Part shown: positions 33,274 to 46,000 of the stretch, piece after piece
Position numbering within the stretch: position 1 is the first letter of the stretch
Layout of the letters: each line of letters begins with the position of its first letter
From: Plasmodium relictum
Taxonomy: Eukaryota > Apicomplexa > Aconoidasida > Haemosporida > Plasmodiidae
NCBI RefSeq assembly: GCF_900005765.1
Contig: NC_041692.1
Span: 806,001 to 870,000 of the forward strand
Reading direction: 5' to 3'
Length of the DNA stretch: 64,000 nucleotides
Translations under genes and position numbers: made by a program
The notes under the pieces: generated by a model
Told to the model about the DNA's origin: nothing
The model's database searches: none
Seen by the model: only the letters and a program-made list of their open reading frames with translations

Positions 33274-33660
33274 AACACTATGATATTATTAACGTGCTTA
33301 ATTTCGTTAAAATTGATAAAACTTTAGAAAATTAACATACATATACAAATAAATTTATTGTTTCAAAAAATTAAAATATTTTGAAATTATATGTTTCGTT
33401 ATAATTTTTAATTGTTTAATATTCAATTTGTCAGACACTATTGTATTTTTTTTATTGTCAATAATATTTTTAAGACTCATTTTTCTTATATCTTAAAGAG
33501 ATTCAATATTTTTAAGCATTTATAATTTTCTTTTTCAAAATAAATATTTGTTTTTACCTTTTTATTTATTCATATTATTAATTTTATTATATATATATTT
33601 ATATGCATAAACATTCTTTTTTGAATATACTTTATATGTTGTCTATTTAAGTGTCAAAAT

Positions 33661-34842
33661 ATGACAAATGTTATAGAATGTACTTTCAAGACCCCACCTG
33701 CAAGTGCAAAAACACCTGAAAATGCCGTTATTTGGAATCAGTTTCAATATTGTGATGAAAAAGGATGGTATTCACTATCAAATCATGAAGAATTATCTTT
33801 GAGACCTACTATCTTCGATGACAAAAGAATTAAGTTTTTACCACAATTACAAAAAGTCCCTTCTGAATTTGAATCAGTTTTATGTGGAAAGTATGATGCA
33901 AAAGCTTGGGGTAAAGATGACTGCAATGTAGTTATTGAAGGTGAAAAGGATGTTCATATTAGTCTCCCAGGATTGAAAGAAAAGATAAATTACAACCATC
34001 CAGTAAGATTTCCAACATTTTTGAAAAATTGGAAAATTATTGTAAATCTTATTAATGAAAATGTTATAGTGATACGTATAAATACAGAAACAGCGATAAT
34101 AATAAGCATAAATGAAAAAAAAAATATAACCGTTAAATCAATAGATTTTAATAATGGTTTTTTATGTGTTAATCCGCATACAAATTTAGCTATCGCTTAT
34201 GGTGATTTTGCTTTAAGTGAACTGAAAAAATGCGAAAAAATTCCTCCTATTGTACATGAAGGTGGGGAATGGGGATTTCTTGTTCACTTATTTAAATGGG
34301 GACATATTATTGTACCAAAAGAATTAGAAATGAAATTACCTTCACCAGGATTAAAGTTAATTGGTAAGAAAGTTGATACGGTTGCAATAGTTTCTATTCC
34401 TCCAAATATACATGTGCATGTAAAGGTTGATGGGCCAAAATGTATAAGAAAGTTAGAATACGGAAAAGATTTTAATATTACTGCAATAAAAAGTAGTGAA
34501 TCAGACGTTGACATTTATTTACTGTTTGATGGGCAATTACTAAAATATGAATTTTCTTTTGACACTAGATTAAACAAACCAGAAAAAGGTAGATCAAATC
34601 ATAATGCCAAATTAAAGTGTACAAGTAAGAACAAGGAAGTATCTTCCTTCACTTTTCAACAAGCATCTAACTTAAAATTACTATTAGCTTCAAATTGTCC
34701 TAGTGACAACTTGGGTCATTTGTTAAGCAATCAAACAATAGCAATATTTAATGCAGAAACTGGAGAGTATCTTAGTCATCCACAAGGTCTTCAGTTAACA
34801 AACGTTTTTAGCAAGTTGTCATACCCAGTTGAAAAAGATTAA
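33661..34842 (+). CDS. Conserved protein of unknown function, low-complexity-free
   Basis: A 393-residue single-exon protein, beta-rich and notable for having almost no Asn/Lys filler, which implies strong constraint. The N terminus includes 'PENAVIWNQFQYCDEKGWYS' and 'LSLRPTIFDDKRIKFLPQ'. The middle has 'GGEWGFLVHLFKWGHIIVP', and the C terminus has 'LLSNQTIAIFNAETGEYLSH'. There is no signal peptide, membrane helix or clear catalytic motif. It reads like a soluble cytosolic or cytoskeletal protein with a beta-sandwich or propeller fold, but that is an impression. Possible TGCACAC promoter sites hint at late blood-stage expression. I do not recognise the family. Confidence 0.85.
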   Translation: MTNVIECTFKTPPASAKTPENAVIWNQFQYCDEKGWYSLSNHEELSLRPTIFDDKRIKFLPQLQKVPSEFESVLCGKYDAKAWGKDDCNVVIEGEKDVHISLPGLKEKINYNHPVRFPTFLKNWKIIVNLINENVIVIRINTETAIIISINEKKNITVKSIDFNNGFLCVNPHTNLAIAYGDFALSELKKCEKIPPIVHEGGEWGFLVHLFKWGHIIVPKELEMKLPSPGLKLIGKKVDTVAIVSIPPNIHVHVKVDGPKCIRKLEYGKDFNITAIKSSESDVDIYLLFDGQLLKYEFSFDTRLNKPEKGRSNHNAKLKCTSKNKEVSSFTFQQASNLKLLLASNCPSDNLGHLLSNQTIAIFNAETGEYLSHPQGLQLTNVFSKLSYPVEKD

Positions 34843-36180
34843 AAATTTTATAAATTTCTATTTTTAATTATTCTGAATTATTTTTTTTATGCAATCTTCA
34901 TTTTATAGTTATATTCATATCCATAAATATTGTCTTTTTTTTTTTTTTTTTATGTTTATAATTATTTTAAGGAAAAAAAAAATTAAATCCAATTCATTCT
35001 AAATGTTTGTTTTTTTTTTCCCCCATTTTAATTAAAATTATTCAGAATAAAATTTTCGAACAATTATAAATAATGTACCTAAATTTTTTTTTTTTTTGTT
35101 TAAAAATAATTAGATTTAGAAACTAAAGTTCTCAATTTTCATATGATTTATTCTCTTTATTTTTTTTTTAAAAATAAAATATCATTTAAAAAAAAGAAAA
35201 TCTCTGCAATTTCTTAAATTTTCTCTCGATGTTATTTATAAAAAATAAAAGGAAAAGAAAGAGAAATAAATATATCAAAGAATGCCATAAAATAATTTAT
35301 TGTATGTACAAAAAATTTAATAAATTTTTTTATAGAAAATTAAAAGTTGATAAAATAAAATTTTTTCACTTAAGATTTAACTTAAAATTTAATTTGAAAT
35401 GGACATGTAAATATATATATATATATCAATGATTCTAGGGTTTACAATAAAATATTTAAAAATTTTATTTTATAATCTAAAACCCAATGAACAAAAAAAA
35501 AAACTGTCTAAAAAATAATTTATTAGTAATTCGAATTAAAAAATATATGCTTTATTGTTATACAAAAATATTAAAAAGGTGAAAATGTAGAGTTTTATGA
35601 TGCAACATGAAGACATATATATGTACAAGTTATGACAATAAAAAACACAAATATTGGAATACTTGATATATAATTAAATTCTAACTATGAATTTATATAA
35701 CTTATAAATGTTTTTTTTTTTTTTTTTTTATATAATGAATAAATATATTTTTGTAATTCATGCTACAAATATGTATATATGTTAAAAAATTTTATACGCT
35801 TTGATCATTTGTAAAGGAAATAAAAAAAAAAAATTATTGTGTATATCTTTAAAATTAATAAAGATTTTATCACTGACATTCATATATAATTAATATTTTA
35901 TGAAAATCTAGGCATTGCCTCTAATAGTGGTATATTAACTTATAGTTCATTATAAATATATTGTTATTTTCGCTTTTTTTTTCTTTTTTTTATATTCTGT
36001 TTCTATAGTAAAATTCTAAATTATTTTGAATAAACAAAAGGATTTTTCTTAATTTTATAGGATTTCCTTTTTATATTATTTATTTTTTTAACAGAATTTT
36101 CTAAGTTTTAACTTAGTGATACTAAAGAATAAACAATATACATTTAATTGCCTATACATAAAACATATATTTTTATATTA
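34843..36180. other. Convergent intergenic region
   Basis: A 1.3 kb region between the stop codons of the 393-residue gene and the zinc-finger gene. A 67-codon basic frame at 35229-35432 lacks gene-like features. A weak inverted repeat (GGGTTT / AAACCC around 35438-35485) was the only structure seen. Confidence 0.55.
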
Positions 36181-38070
36181 TTAACGAAATTCACTGCATA
36201 ATTCAGATTTAGAGTAGAAAATAGATTTTACTTCATATTTTTTTTTTTTTTTATGAGATGATTTATTAAATTTATTTTTTGATTTAAGATCATTATTTTC
36301 CTTTATAAATTTACTTTTTTTATCTGATTCAATTTCTATACATGCACTCTTTTTTTTTTCGGTGTCTTCGTTTTTATTCTTTACTTTTTGTGAGTTATTT
36401 AGTTCTTTATTTTCCTTTATAGAGTATAAATTTAAATCTCTATTTTTATTATTAACTTTTAATGTATGTTTATCCAAATAACTTATGTTATCTTTATTAT
36501 TTAAAATTAAATTATTATGATTATCTGCATTCATTTTTTTTTTATTATTATTAAAATTATGTAATTCCAAATTGTTAAAATTTTCAACATAATTATTATT
36601 CTTGACATTTTTATTATTATTAAAATTTCTTTTTATAGTATTATCTACCATATTTTTTTTTGAATGATAATCTGTTATATTTTTTTTATTAAGCTTTTTA
36701 TAATATTCTAAATATTCATAAAAATTTTTAATTTCTAAGTTTTTTCCATAGGTATTAAATACCTTATAATAATTACCATTTTCAAGCATCAATTCCATGT
36801 TACTATCCTTATTCCTATACAACTTATTAAAGTATTCAATGTATCTTTTTACGTCACTATATTTTTTGTCACTTGCTAGAGTAAAACTTAATTTTTTTAT
36901 AATTTTCTTATTATATGCATTATTTATATTATCGAACATTAAAGTTTTTCTTTTCACATTACCACTTTCTACAACAGATTCTAATTTTTCGTCATTATCG
37001 TTTAATATATTTAAACTCTCATCACACCACATGTCGCCATTTCTAGGGCATGATCCTGCTTGCGTACTTAAATTACAACTCGATTTATATGTTCTATCAT
37101 CATTTGATATAGTATTAAAATTATTATGTTTTTCCAAATTTTTTTTTTCATTATATTCACTATTATTATTTTTTTCTAAATATTTATTATTATTAATTAC
37201 CTTTTTATGTTTTTTTTTTTTTTTTTTAATATTATTATTATCAAATTTTTTTATATTTTCTCTAGTTAATCTTCCATTTGTATTTAGTATATCCTCATTT
37301 TTATTATTCACGTTAAATTTATTTAATTGACCATCATTTTCTTCATTGTATACTATATTTTCTCTCATAGTCCCATGCATTTCTTCGTTGTTAAAAATAA
37401 TGTTATTCATTCTTTGATTATTGCATATCTCCCTATCTTCCTCTAAAACATTATTGGCATTTGTAACCTCTGTGTGATTTTCATTTACATTTTCCATTAA
37501 TGTATTATCGTTTTGTTCATCATTAGTATTATTTTCTCTAGAATTATTTCTAGTACTGTTTTGAGGTCTCACACATTGACACATATTTCTGAAGATAAAA
37601 AAATTAATTTTTTTTCTTCTTCTTCTGCCTGTTACTCTGTTTCTATTAATTCCTTCCCTATTATTATTATCCAAGTTGTAATTTTGTGCATAATTCATAT
37701 AATTACATAAATAGCATTGAACATATGAACATTCGATATTTGTTATATTTCTATTATTACACTGAAAACATATGAGTATTATTACCTTTTTGCCTATATT
37801 ATCATATGGTACGATTGCATTTACTACTTTACATTTAGGGCACTTTCTAAAATTTGCACTACTTTCACATTCAAAAAAAGTTAAACATTTATAACATATA
37901 ATGCTTTTAAATGAAATATTGCAAAATGAAATAGATAAATTTTCTAATCCTGCAACTGAATCTAGAATACCGTCTGGGTTTAATAAGTAAAAAGTTTTAT
38001 AATTTTTTTCTATTACTTTACAAAAACTTTCAATTAATTTATTATTTTTTTCTAAGGTACAAAGATCCAT
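36181..38070 (-). CDS. Protein with two LSD1-type zinc fingers
   Basis: A 629-residue protein whose first 130 residues are well structured and whose remainder is Asn/Lys low complexity. Two CxxC pairs make the first finger (C59, C62, C77, C80) and two more the second (C101, C104, C119, C122). In both, exactly 14 residues separate the inner cysteines, the spacing of the plant LSD1 zinc finger. Residues in between ('LTFFECESSANFRK' and 'NNRNITNIECSYVQ') only loosely match the plant consensus, so a generic zinc ribbon is possible. A basic patch, 'RVTGRRRRKK', follows. LSD1-type fingers are mostly protein-protein or DNA contacts in eukaryotes; no role is proven here. The ATG at 38070 is the only sensible start. 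Confidence 0.72.
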   Translation of the reverse strand: MDLCTLEKNNKLIESFCKVIEKNYKTFYLLNPDGILDSVAGLENLSISFCNISFKSIICYKCLTFFECESSANFRKCPKCKVVNAIVPYDNIGKKVIILICFQCNNRNITNIECSYVQCYLCNYMNYAQNYNLDNNNREGINRNRVTGRRRRKKINFFIFRNMCQCVRPQNSTRNNSRENNTNDEQNDNTLMENVNENHTEVTNANNVLEEDREICNNQRMNNIIFNNEEMHGTMRENIVYNEENDGQLNKFNVNNKNEDILNTNGRLTRENIKKFDNNNIKKKKKKHKKVINNNKYLEKNNNSEYNEKKNLEKHNNFNTISNDDRTYKSSCNLSTQAGSCPRNGDMWCDESLNILNDNDEKLESVVESGNVKRKTLMFDNINNAYNKKIIKKLSFTLASDKKYSDVKRYIEYFNKLYRNKDSNMELMLENGNYYKVFNTYGKNLEIKNFYEYLEYYKKLNKKNITDYHSKKNMVDNTIKRNFNNNKNVKNNNYVENFNNLELHNFNNNKKKMNADNHNNLILNNKDNISYLDKHTLKVNNKNRDLNLYSIKENKELNNSQKVKNKNEDTEKKKSACIEIESDKKSKFIKENNDLKSKNKFNKSSHKKKKKYEVKSIFYSKSELCSEFR

Positions 38071-39824
38071 TTAAAAAAATGGATTAAAAAAAATAAGCAT
38101 TTTTTAAAAAAATAAAAATAAAATATATTTATAATTTATAATATACAGTTTAAGTTTTAATTAGAGAAATATGAATTTTAAAAGATTTGTAGATTGAAAA
38201 TTTTTTAATAATAATGGATAAGAAAGCATAAATGTTTACTAAAAAAAGTATATATATATGTTATGCGATAATTGAATATTGTTTTTTAATAATGTTTTAG
38301 AATTTATTTAAAAACAAAAAAATTATGAAAAAAAAAATAAATTTTAGTAAGTTATTTACAGTTGTAATAAAGCAAGCTCTAATTTTCAAAATTTTATTTT
38401 CAAAATATACAATAAATTAAAAATCTATACATATCTTTTAAAACTGTTTATAGAAAAATAAAAGTTAAAATATATTTTTTTTTATAAATTTATTGTAAAT
38501 TTTATAATTTTATAAAATTATTCATTCTTTAATTTTGAATATTCATGTAGTATGTTCATTTGCTTAAGCAAATAATACACGTTTTATAAAAAAGCGAAAA
38601 GAAAAAAAATCTGATAAATAAATTCTTTTTAAAATATTAGAACATTATTATTTTTTATATGCACCACAAGAAAAAAAAAAGAAAAGATTACGTTATTAAA
38701 ATTTTAAGAAAATTATACTCTCATTATATTGTTGTGTAATTTAAAAAGAAATAAAATTTTTATAATACAATAAGGTGTTAAATTATGAATTAAACTATTT
38801 TTTTAATTAATATATTTCATATATTTTTTCCATGTTCTTTTCATTTTTTTTTTTTTTTATTTCTCCTTTTTTTTCTTGTAGGTTATTTTATTGCTATCGC
38901 TTTTTTAATTTTTTTTTTTTTGTGTGTGTGCGAAATATAAAAATAAAGGTGTATAAGGTTTATGTTATATAATGTTAAAGCAACCAAGAATAAAGAAAAA
39001 GCCATGCATAAGTTTTACTATTGAAATATAAAAAATTTTAGTTAAAAATTAAAATATTTATTTTTTACATTTACAAATTTATTCATCATTTTTCTGTTAA
39101 TTTAAAAATATATGTTATAATGAATTATTCAGCATAAGAAAAAAAAAAAAAAAATTAAAATGCTATCAAAATATTGCTACATTATTTGTTTATAAGTACA
39201 CATTCAATTAAAAGGAATACATACATAATCATTGTCAAATATATAAAAATACATTTAAAAAAAGAGATATATAAAAAGAGAAAAAATATATATAATAAAA
39301 AAAAATTGAAATTTAACTACTATTTTTTACGTTGTTTTTTTTCAAAATTTTATTTTCAAGATCTCTATAGTATACCAAAAAATATTAAAAATTTTGTCAT
39401 GTTTGTTCATAGGAAAAAAGAAAAAGAATTATTTAGTGTGTGAGTAAATTTACGTTCTTTAATAATGGGGAAAATATATTTCATGAAAAAAAAATTTTTA
39501 GAACATGTTAATATTTTTAACAGGAAAAAAATCCTAAAATATAGTAGTTTTAAAAATTTTTAGTTTTTATTTGTCTATAATTTTATTCATTTATTCCTAA
39601 TTTTAATATTTAATATACTTTTCATACTTCAAATGTATAAATATTTAAATTCAATAAATAGGAAAATTTAGAAAAAAGAAAAAGATTCTTAAAAAAAAAA
39701 AAAAAATAGAATATTAAGTAATAATATATTTATATTAATATATTTAAAAGCATTAAAAAATCCTATGAATACATTTTAAGCAAAAGATTTAAAGAAAGAA
39801 GTTATTTTAAACAATAGGATCATA
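38071..39824. other. Divergent intergenic region
   Basis: A 1.75 kb AT-rich stretch that must hold the promoters of the zinc-finger gene and the DDHD phospholipase gene. The 89-codon frame at 39174-39443 is Lys/Tyr-rich and not persuasive. No RNA gene was recognised. Confidence 0.55.
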
Positions 39825-41940
39825 ATGAATCATACCTTAAAAGTTGAAGATAATAACGATGATGATGAAAAAAATAAGAAAAACAATAATTTTTATTTTT
39901 TTTCTAAAAAGGACAATAGTGTTAATAAGAAAACCAATAAATGCAAAAAAGAATCTGAAATAAAATTTTATGAAGAAGAACCTTATTTAGATGATAAAGT
40001 TAACGAAGTAGATTATATTATTTTAATAATTCATGGTATAGGATCTAATGAAGAATTGATTATAAATCAATGTGAAGACCTTAAAAATAGTTTTAAAATT
40101 GTAAAAAAAATGTGGTTTTTTGATTATCCTTTTAATATACATTTTCATATATTTAATTGGAAAAAGTACATAATTGACGCACAAATTCAGTAATTTTTTT
40201 TTTTTAAATAATAGTATCTGTTTATATGTATATAACCCATTTTTATTAAAATGAAAATTCATTAAAATAATATTTCTCCATATATTTTATTTTACTTATT
40301 ATTTATTACATAAAGTATTCATACAATAAATTTTTTTCTCTTTTTTTTTTAATTTTGCAGTGTTTTCAATAGAATAAATATTAATACAATGGCAGAGACT
40401 AGAAAAATAGTTAATTTGGCTTCTGGGGACATAATATGTTTTTTACATCCAAGATATGGGGATTATATAATGCTAAATTTATATAATGATATAAATAAAA
40501 CTTTAGAATCTTTAAAGAGTGTAATTTTAAAACTTATAATACTATAAATGTAAAATGAAATTCTATATATTTTTTTGTTCATACAAAAAATATTTATTTT
40601 TATATATTTAAAAAAATTTATATATATAAATTAAAAAAAATGGATAACTCTTTGTTAAATTTAATTTTTAGGATTCCACAGGAAGATTTAAAAATTCCAA
40701 AATATGTCTGTTAGGATATTCTTTAGGTAGTGCAATGGCATATGAAATATTAAATAATGTGAAAGTTAGAATTAGTGAGAGTAATTTAAAATATAACTTA
40801 AAAAGTAAAATTCATTATTTATTTACACTTGGAAGCCCATTAAGTGCTTTATTATCTTTATATAAACCTGAATATATAAATAATGGGCTTAAGTTAATTA
40901 AAGAATTAAAATTTTATAATATTTTTCATGGTTTTGATCCAGTTGCTTTTAGAATTGAACCTTTAATTTATCCTAAAATAAAAAACATTCCTCAACCTGT
41001 TTTAATTAATTATTGGAGAAATAATGGGGCTAGGTATTGGTTTGAATGGGATAAAAATATGCAAAATGCAAAAATAGCTATTGTTCAAAATTTAAATGAC
41101 TTTACATCTGCTATTACCAATGGGTTTTATAAATTTCTGGGAAAATCAGAAAGTAACGATGAGGATCAAGGAACTTTAAATAGAAACATTTGCTATAATA
41201 AATGTGAAAGTAAAGATATAAATATGTTTTTACTGAAAGTGAAAGAAAATCAAAGAAAAATGGCTATTCAAAAAAGAAAAATAAAAATAGAAAAGAGAGA
41301 AGAAAAAAACGAATCTTATAAAGAAATATGCGAAAATGAAAACAACAAAAAATGCCATGAATTAAATAACTCTAACATTCCTAATAATAATGATTATTGC
41401 TCAAAGGAAAATTCAAGTTATGTTGATAATACAAAAAGTGTTTGTGCCTCTCAAGATACTAATAGTGAATATTCTTTTTTTGACTATGATATTAGTGATA
41501 ATTCTGATAAAATTAAAGATGAAGAAAATAATAAAAATGATAATGATAAACTATTAACTACTAGTTCTAATATAGATGAAGAAGAATTACCTCTTCGATA
41601 TGATTATCAATTGCAGGAATTTATAATGGAACATTATATATATCCATTGGCTGTTGCGAAATCTCATTTTAATTATTTTATAATTAAAGACATTTCCTTT
41701 TTCATATTAAAAGAGTTAATTAATAAAAGCATTTCAATAAGCTATGAAGATTATCTAACAAAAATTGAAAGAGAATATAATAATAAAGCTTTAAATGAAA
41801 AAGATAATGTAAAAAAAGATAGATACTTAAAAATATCATTAAAGGCATGTAAAACACTTGAAGAATTTCGAAAATATGAAAGAAGTATTCAAGCTATGTC
41901 AGATCCATTTAACATGAAAAACTTTAAAAATTTGATTTAA
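39825..41940 (+). CDS. DDHD-domain phospholipase A1-like protein (three exons)
   Basis: Exons 39825-40189, 40361-40520 and 40672-41940 join in frame (donors GTAATT twice; acceptors TTTTGCAG and TTTTTAG) to give 597 residues. Exon 1 has 'DYIILIIHGIGSNEELI', the lipase oxyanion HG motif. Exon 2 has 'LASGDIICFLHPRYGDYI', matching the 'D-l-yl-PRY' block of intracellular PLA1. Exon 3 has the nucleophile elbow G-Y-S192-L-G. The C-terminal DDHD-like region is 'RYDYQLQEFIMEHYIYPLAV' followed by 'KSHFNYFIIKD'. After the elbow there is an Asn/Asp/Lys-rich insert (about 320-450). The family hydrolyses phosphatidic acid or related phospholipids at ER or Golgi membranes. No signal peptide is visible. Catalytic Asp and His candidates lie in the DDHD region. 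Confidence 0.88.
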
Positions 41941-43091
41941 TAACAATAAGTGTAATTGAATATTATTTTTTTGTTAAAAAAATGAGTAATAATAATATTT
42001 ATATTTTTTTGTAATTTCATTTTTATATTTTTTTTTTTTTGTTAATTTTAAAGTTTATATTTTTTAATTACTTTTTTTTTTTAATAAAAATTATCTGATT
42101 TATATATTTAAATTTGTTTCCTATTTTTAAAATATAAAATTATAAATTTACATAAATTTTAGTAAATTTTTCAAGTTTAAAATTCTAAGCCATATAGCTG
42201 TTCTAATTTTTCCTTTTTTATGAAACAGAAAATTTATTCTGAAATTTCCATTCTATAAAATTTATTATAAAAAAATAATCAATGCGTAAATATTTTAACA
42301 AAAGATTGTTAATAATTGCTAAAAAAAGAATAAAATGAAACTCATATAAAGTGATAGTTAATATAAGCAAAATATTAGTTGAAATATATACATATAATTT
42401 ATTTTTTAAATATACTTATTATTTTAAAAAAAATTTTATTCGATATTTATGTTCATAGATTTAATTTGAGAAGCGATATGAAACAGTGAATCTCCATTCG
42501 TTCAAATAAATATATATAATCATAATCATGAAATTCTTTACATAATTTTTTTTATATATAGAATTATATTTTGTTTTTATTTTTTTCATAAATTTCTGTT
42601 ATATATCTTTAAATTCTATTTATTTTATTTTTTTATTTTTAGTAAGATTTTTTAAAATATAAAGTTATTTTTACAGTTATGTTGTTTCATTAATATAATT
42701 TAAAAAAAAAAATTTTATTATATTTTAAATTTATATACATTTATATATTAATTTATCATATTTTGAAATTTATAAAGTGCATAATATAGAGTTAGCTTAT
42801 TTTAAAATATTTTTTTTTTTTTTTCTTAAATTGTGTTTTAAGAATAAGATTTATTTTAATGTTGTATATTTAGCATTATTTTTTAACATATCTTTTAAAA
42901 ATATATATAATGTTATTTTTATAGTTATTGGATTGTTTGTTTCATTCCTCATTTAAATACAAAAAAAAAAAAAAAAATTTATAAAATGATGACAGGAAAT
43001 TGTGTTATTTGTATTCTTTTGAAACAATAAAAAAAGGTAGTTTTTTTCTTTTATTTCATTTTTTTTCTTTCATATATGTATCAGAAAAAAA
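41941..43091. other. Intergenic region
   Basis: A 1.15 kb stretch with the 3' UTR of the phospholipase and the promoter of the AAA ATPase. A slightly GC-richer 45-base segment at 42464-42507 is bounded by ATTTGA / TCAAAT. Otherwise homopolymers. Confidence 0.55.
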
Positions 43092-46000
43092 ATGTTTTTT
43101 GATTCCTTAAAAAAAAGAATATATGATATAATTTTAAATAATAATTTAATTTTAAATAATGAAGATAAACAAACAAATTTAAAGAATGTTATTAATAATT
43201 GTTCTTTAATAGAAAATGTTTTAAGAAAAGAATATTTAGAATATAGGCGTTCACCAAAAAAGAAATTAAAAACAATAATTATAAATGTAATAAGAAATAT
43301 TTTTGAAAATTACGACCATTTTATGAAAAGGACAATTTGTAGAAATGATAAAATGAAGATAAACAAAAATAAAAAAAATTATATGAAATCAAAAGAAAAT
43401 ATAAAGGATAAAGATATAAAAAGCAAAAAGAAAATGAAAACTGATAGTAAAGGTGAAGATGAAAATGAAGATGAAGATGAAAATGAAGATGAAGTTGAAG
43501 ATGAAGATGAAGGTGAAAGTGAAGAAGAGATAAACATAAATGAAGTAGAAAAGGAAAATATAAAAATGATAAAAGAAAATGCAAATTGGGGTGAAAAAAA
43601 TGAAGATGATGATAAAATAAAAGAATTAAATAAAAATAGGAACAAAAAACTCATAAAAATAGAAAATAGAATAAGAGAAAAAATTATTAAAGAAGAAAAA
43701 AATATGTTCTTAAATTTAATTAACCAGAAAATTAAATCAGAAATAAATAATATTGTAGAAAACAGAGAAAACATTTCAAGAAACAACTCCAATAATATTA
43801 TAAGTTGTATAAAATCTAATAAAAATTTAAAAGATTATAAAGGAATTAAAAATATAAAAAAGGATATTTTATATAGTATAATTTATCCATATAAATTTCG
43901 AGAGGGTTGCTTTAATAGTATTATAAATATTAATGGTGTAAGTGGAGCAGGAAAAACTACCTTATCTTATGCTATTGCAGGAGAATGCGATTGTCCTTTT
44001 TTTTATATAAAGCTACCAGAGTATATAAGATATATATCAAATGATGCAAAAAATAATAAAATAAAAATAATATTTGAATACATAAAAAAAGAGTATAATA
44101 AAGGTATACTTTGTATTGATGATATAGATATTATATTTTCTTCAAAAGAGGATTCTACTGATTTATATTTATTTACCTACTTATTAAATATCTTTGAAAA
44201 TTCCAATATTATTATACTTTTATTAAGTATTAATAAACCATATGAAAGCGTCCTTTATACAAAAATTCAAAAATTTATATCAATACCTATACCTACATAT
44301 GAAGATAGAATAGAAATGCTTCAACAAATATCTCAAGAATTTTCACTATATTTTGATATTAAATATACAGCATCAATTACATATGGTTTTAATAGAGGAC
44401 AAATATATGATATTATAAAGGAATCATTAAATCTTTACTTATATAGTGATATCTTAAAAGAAAATATAAATATAGATATTATTGATAAAAATGCAAAAGA
44501 TATAGAATGTAAAAATGAAAATTTGAATGATTTTTATCAAAAAAAAAAAATTCTTAAAGAAAAAAAAAAAAATGATGATGATGCAAATGAAGATTTTTAT
44601 AGCTTAAAAAAAACGGAAGAAAAAATTAAAAGTGATGATGAATGTGTAATGGAAGGAAATGGAAATATAGCAGGAAAATATGAAGAAGAAATTCAAAATA
44701 ATGAAATTACAAATAATACAGAAAAAGAAAAAATTATATTTGATGTAGATAATAGTCCCGAATATTCACATAACGTAGAAAGTAGGAATTTCTTTAAAAA
44801 TGATTGTTTAAGTGAAAATAACAAAGAAGTTAATTTAAAAAGAAAATATAGTAGTATATTTCAGTGCAAAGAAAATAAGGAAAACATAAATGAGAAAAGA
44901 AAAAAAAAAATAAGTATAGATATTGACAATGATATTATATATGAAAGTGTAAAAAATATAAAGAAGAAAATGGTAACACAAAATATATGTGAAGTACCTA
45001 ATATTAGTTTAGACAATATAGGATCCTTAAAAAAAATCAAGAAAATATTGGAGTGTAAATTTATATTACCAATTAAATATGCTAATATATATAAACATTT
45101 AGGTATAAATAAAAGTATGGGAATATTATTATACGGACCTCCAGGATGTGGTAAAACTATGCTTGCAAAAGCAATAAGTAACGAAATGAAAGCAAATTTT
45201 ATAGCTATTAAAGGGCCTGAAATTTTAAACAAATATGTAGGAGAGAGTGAGAAGAAAGTACGAGAAATTTTTTCATATGCATCGATATATAAGCCTTGTT
45301 TAATTTTTTTTGATGAAATTGATAGTATATGCATTAACAGAGCTAATAATAAAGCTGCATTAGCTTCAGATAGAGTTGTAAATCAATTACTGGCTGAAAT
45401 GGATGGTCTTTCACAAAGAGAAAGTGTTTATATTATAGCAACTACAAATAGACCTGACATAATCGATAAGGCATTATTACGAAGTGGTAGATTTGATCAG
45501 CTTATATATGTTTCATTACCTAAACATCAGGGGAGAATTGATATTTTAAAAAAACTTTCAAAAAATATGCCTATAGATAAAGATGTAGATTTTTCTAAAA
45601 TATCAGATTTGACCAAGGGTTATAGTGGTGCAGATTTATATGGAGTTTTAAGAGAAAGTGCCTTTATAGCACTTCAAGAGTGTAAAGATAAAATTAATTT
45701 TTTAAATTCAGATATGCAAAGATCAAATAATGCAATACATAATAGTTTCAACGGTTATATATATGAATCTAAGGACAAATCTATTTTTTTTAATTCAAAA
45801 ACCGATAACTTAAATAATAATAATAATAATAATGATTCCACACAAGAGTTCAAGGACAAAAATGATATGCCAAGTACCTGTGTAGAAAATTTACATAATT
45901 TTTCAAATGATAATACACTTAACAAGTTACAAATGAAAAGTAGTTACAAAACTGCCCAGCATGATTTGAGTTATATGCTATTTACTCAAGTTAATAAGAA

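Larger units (their letters stand above)
31508..33660. other. Divergent intergenic region with hairpin cluster
   Basis: A 2.15 kb region holding promoters for the 287-residue gene (leftward) and the 393-residue gene (rightward). The left two thirds are ordinary AT-rich DNA. The right third (32935-33275) contains several hairpins and GC-richer islands set among poly-A tracts, listed separately. Confidence 0.6.

Noticed and set aside
35438-35485. GGGTTT / AAACCC inverted repeat resembling telomere repeat units.
   Set aside because: Single short copies only, with very unequal spacing of the arms; not a telomeric array and not a convincing hairpin.
43321-43792. Two minus-strand Ser/Phe/Leu-rich frames opposite the AAA ATPase N terminus.
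   Set aside because: Antisense shadows of its Glu/Asp/Lys-rich coding repeats.
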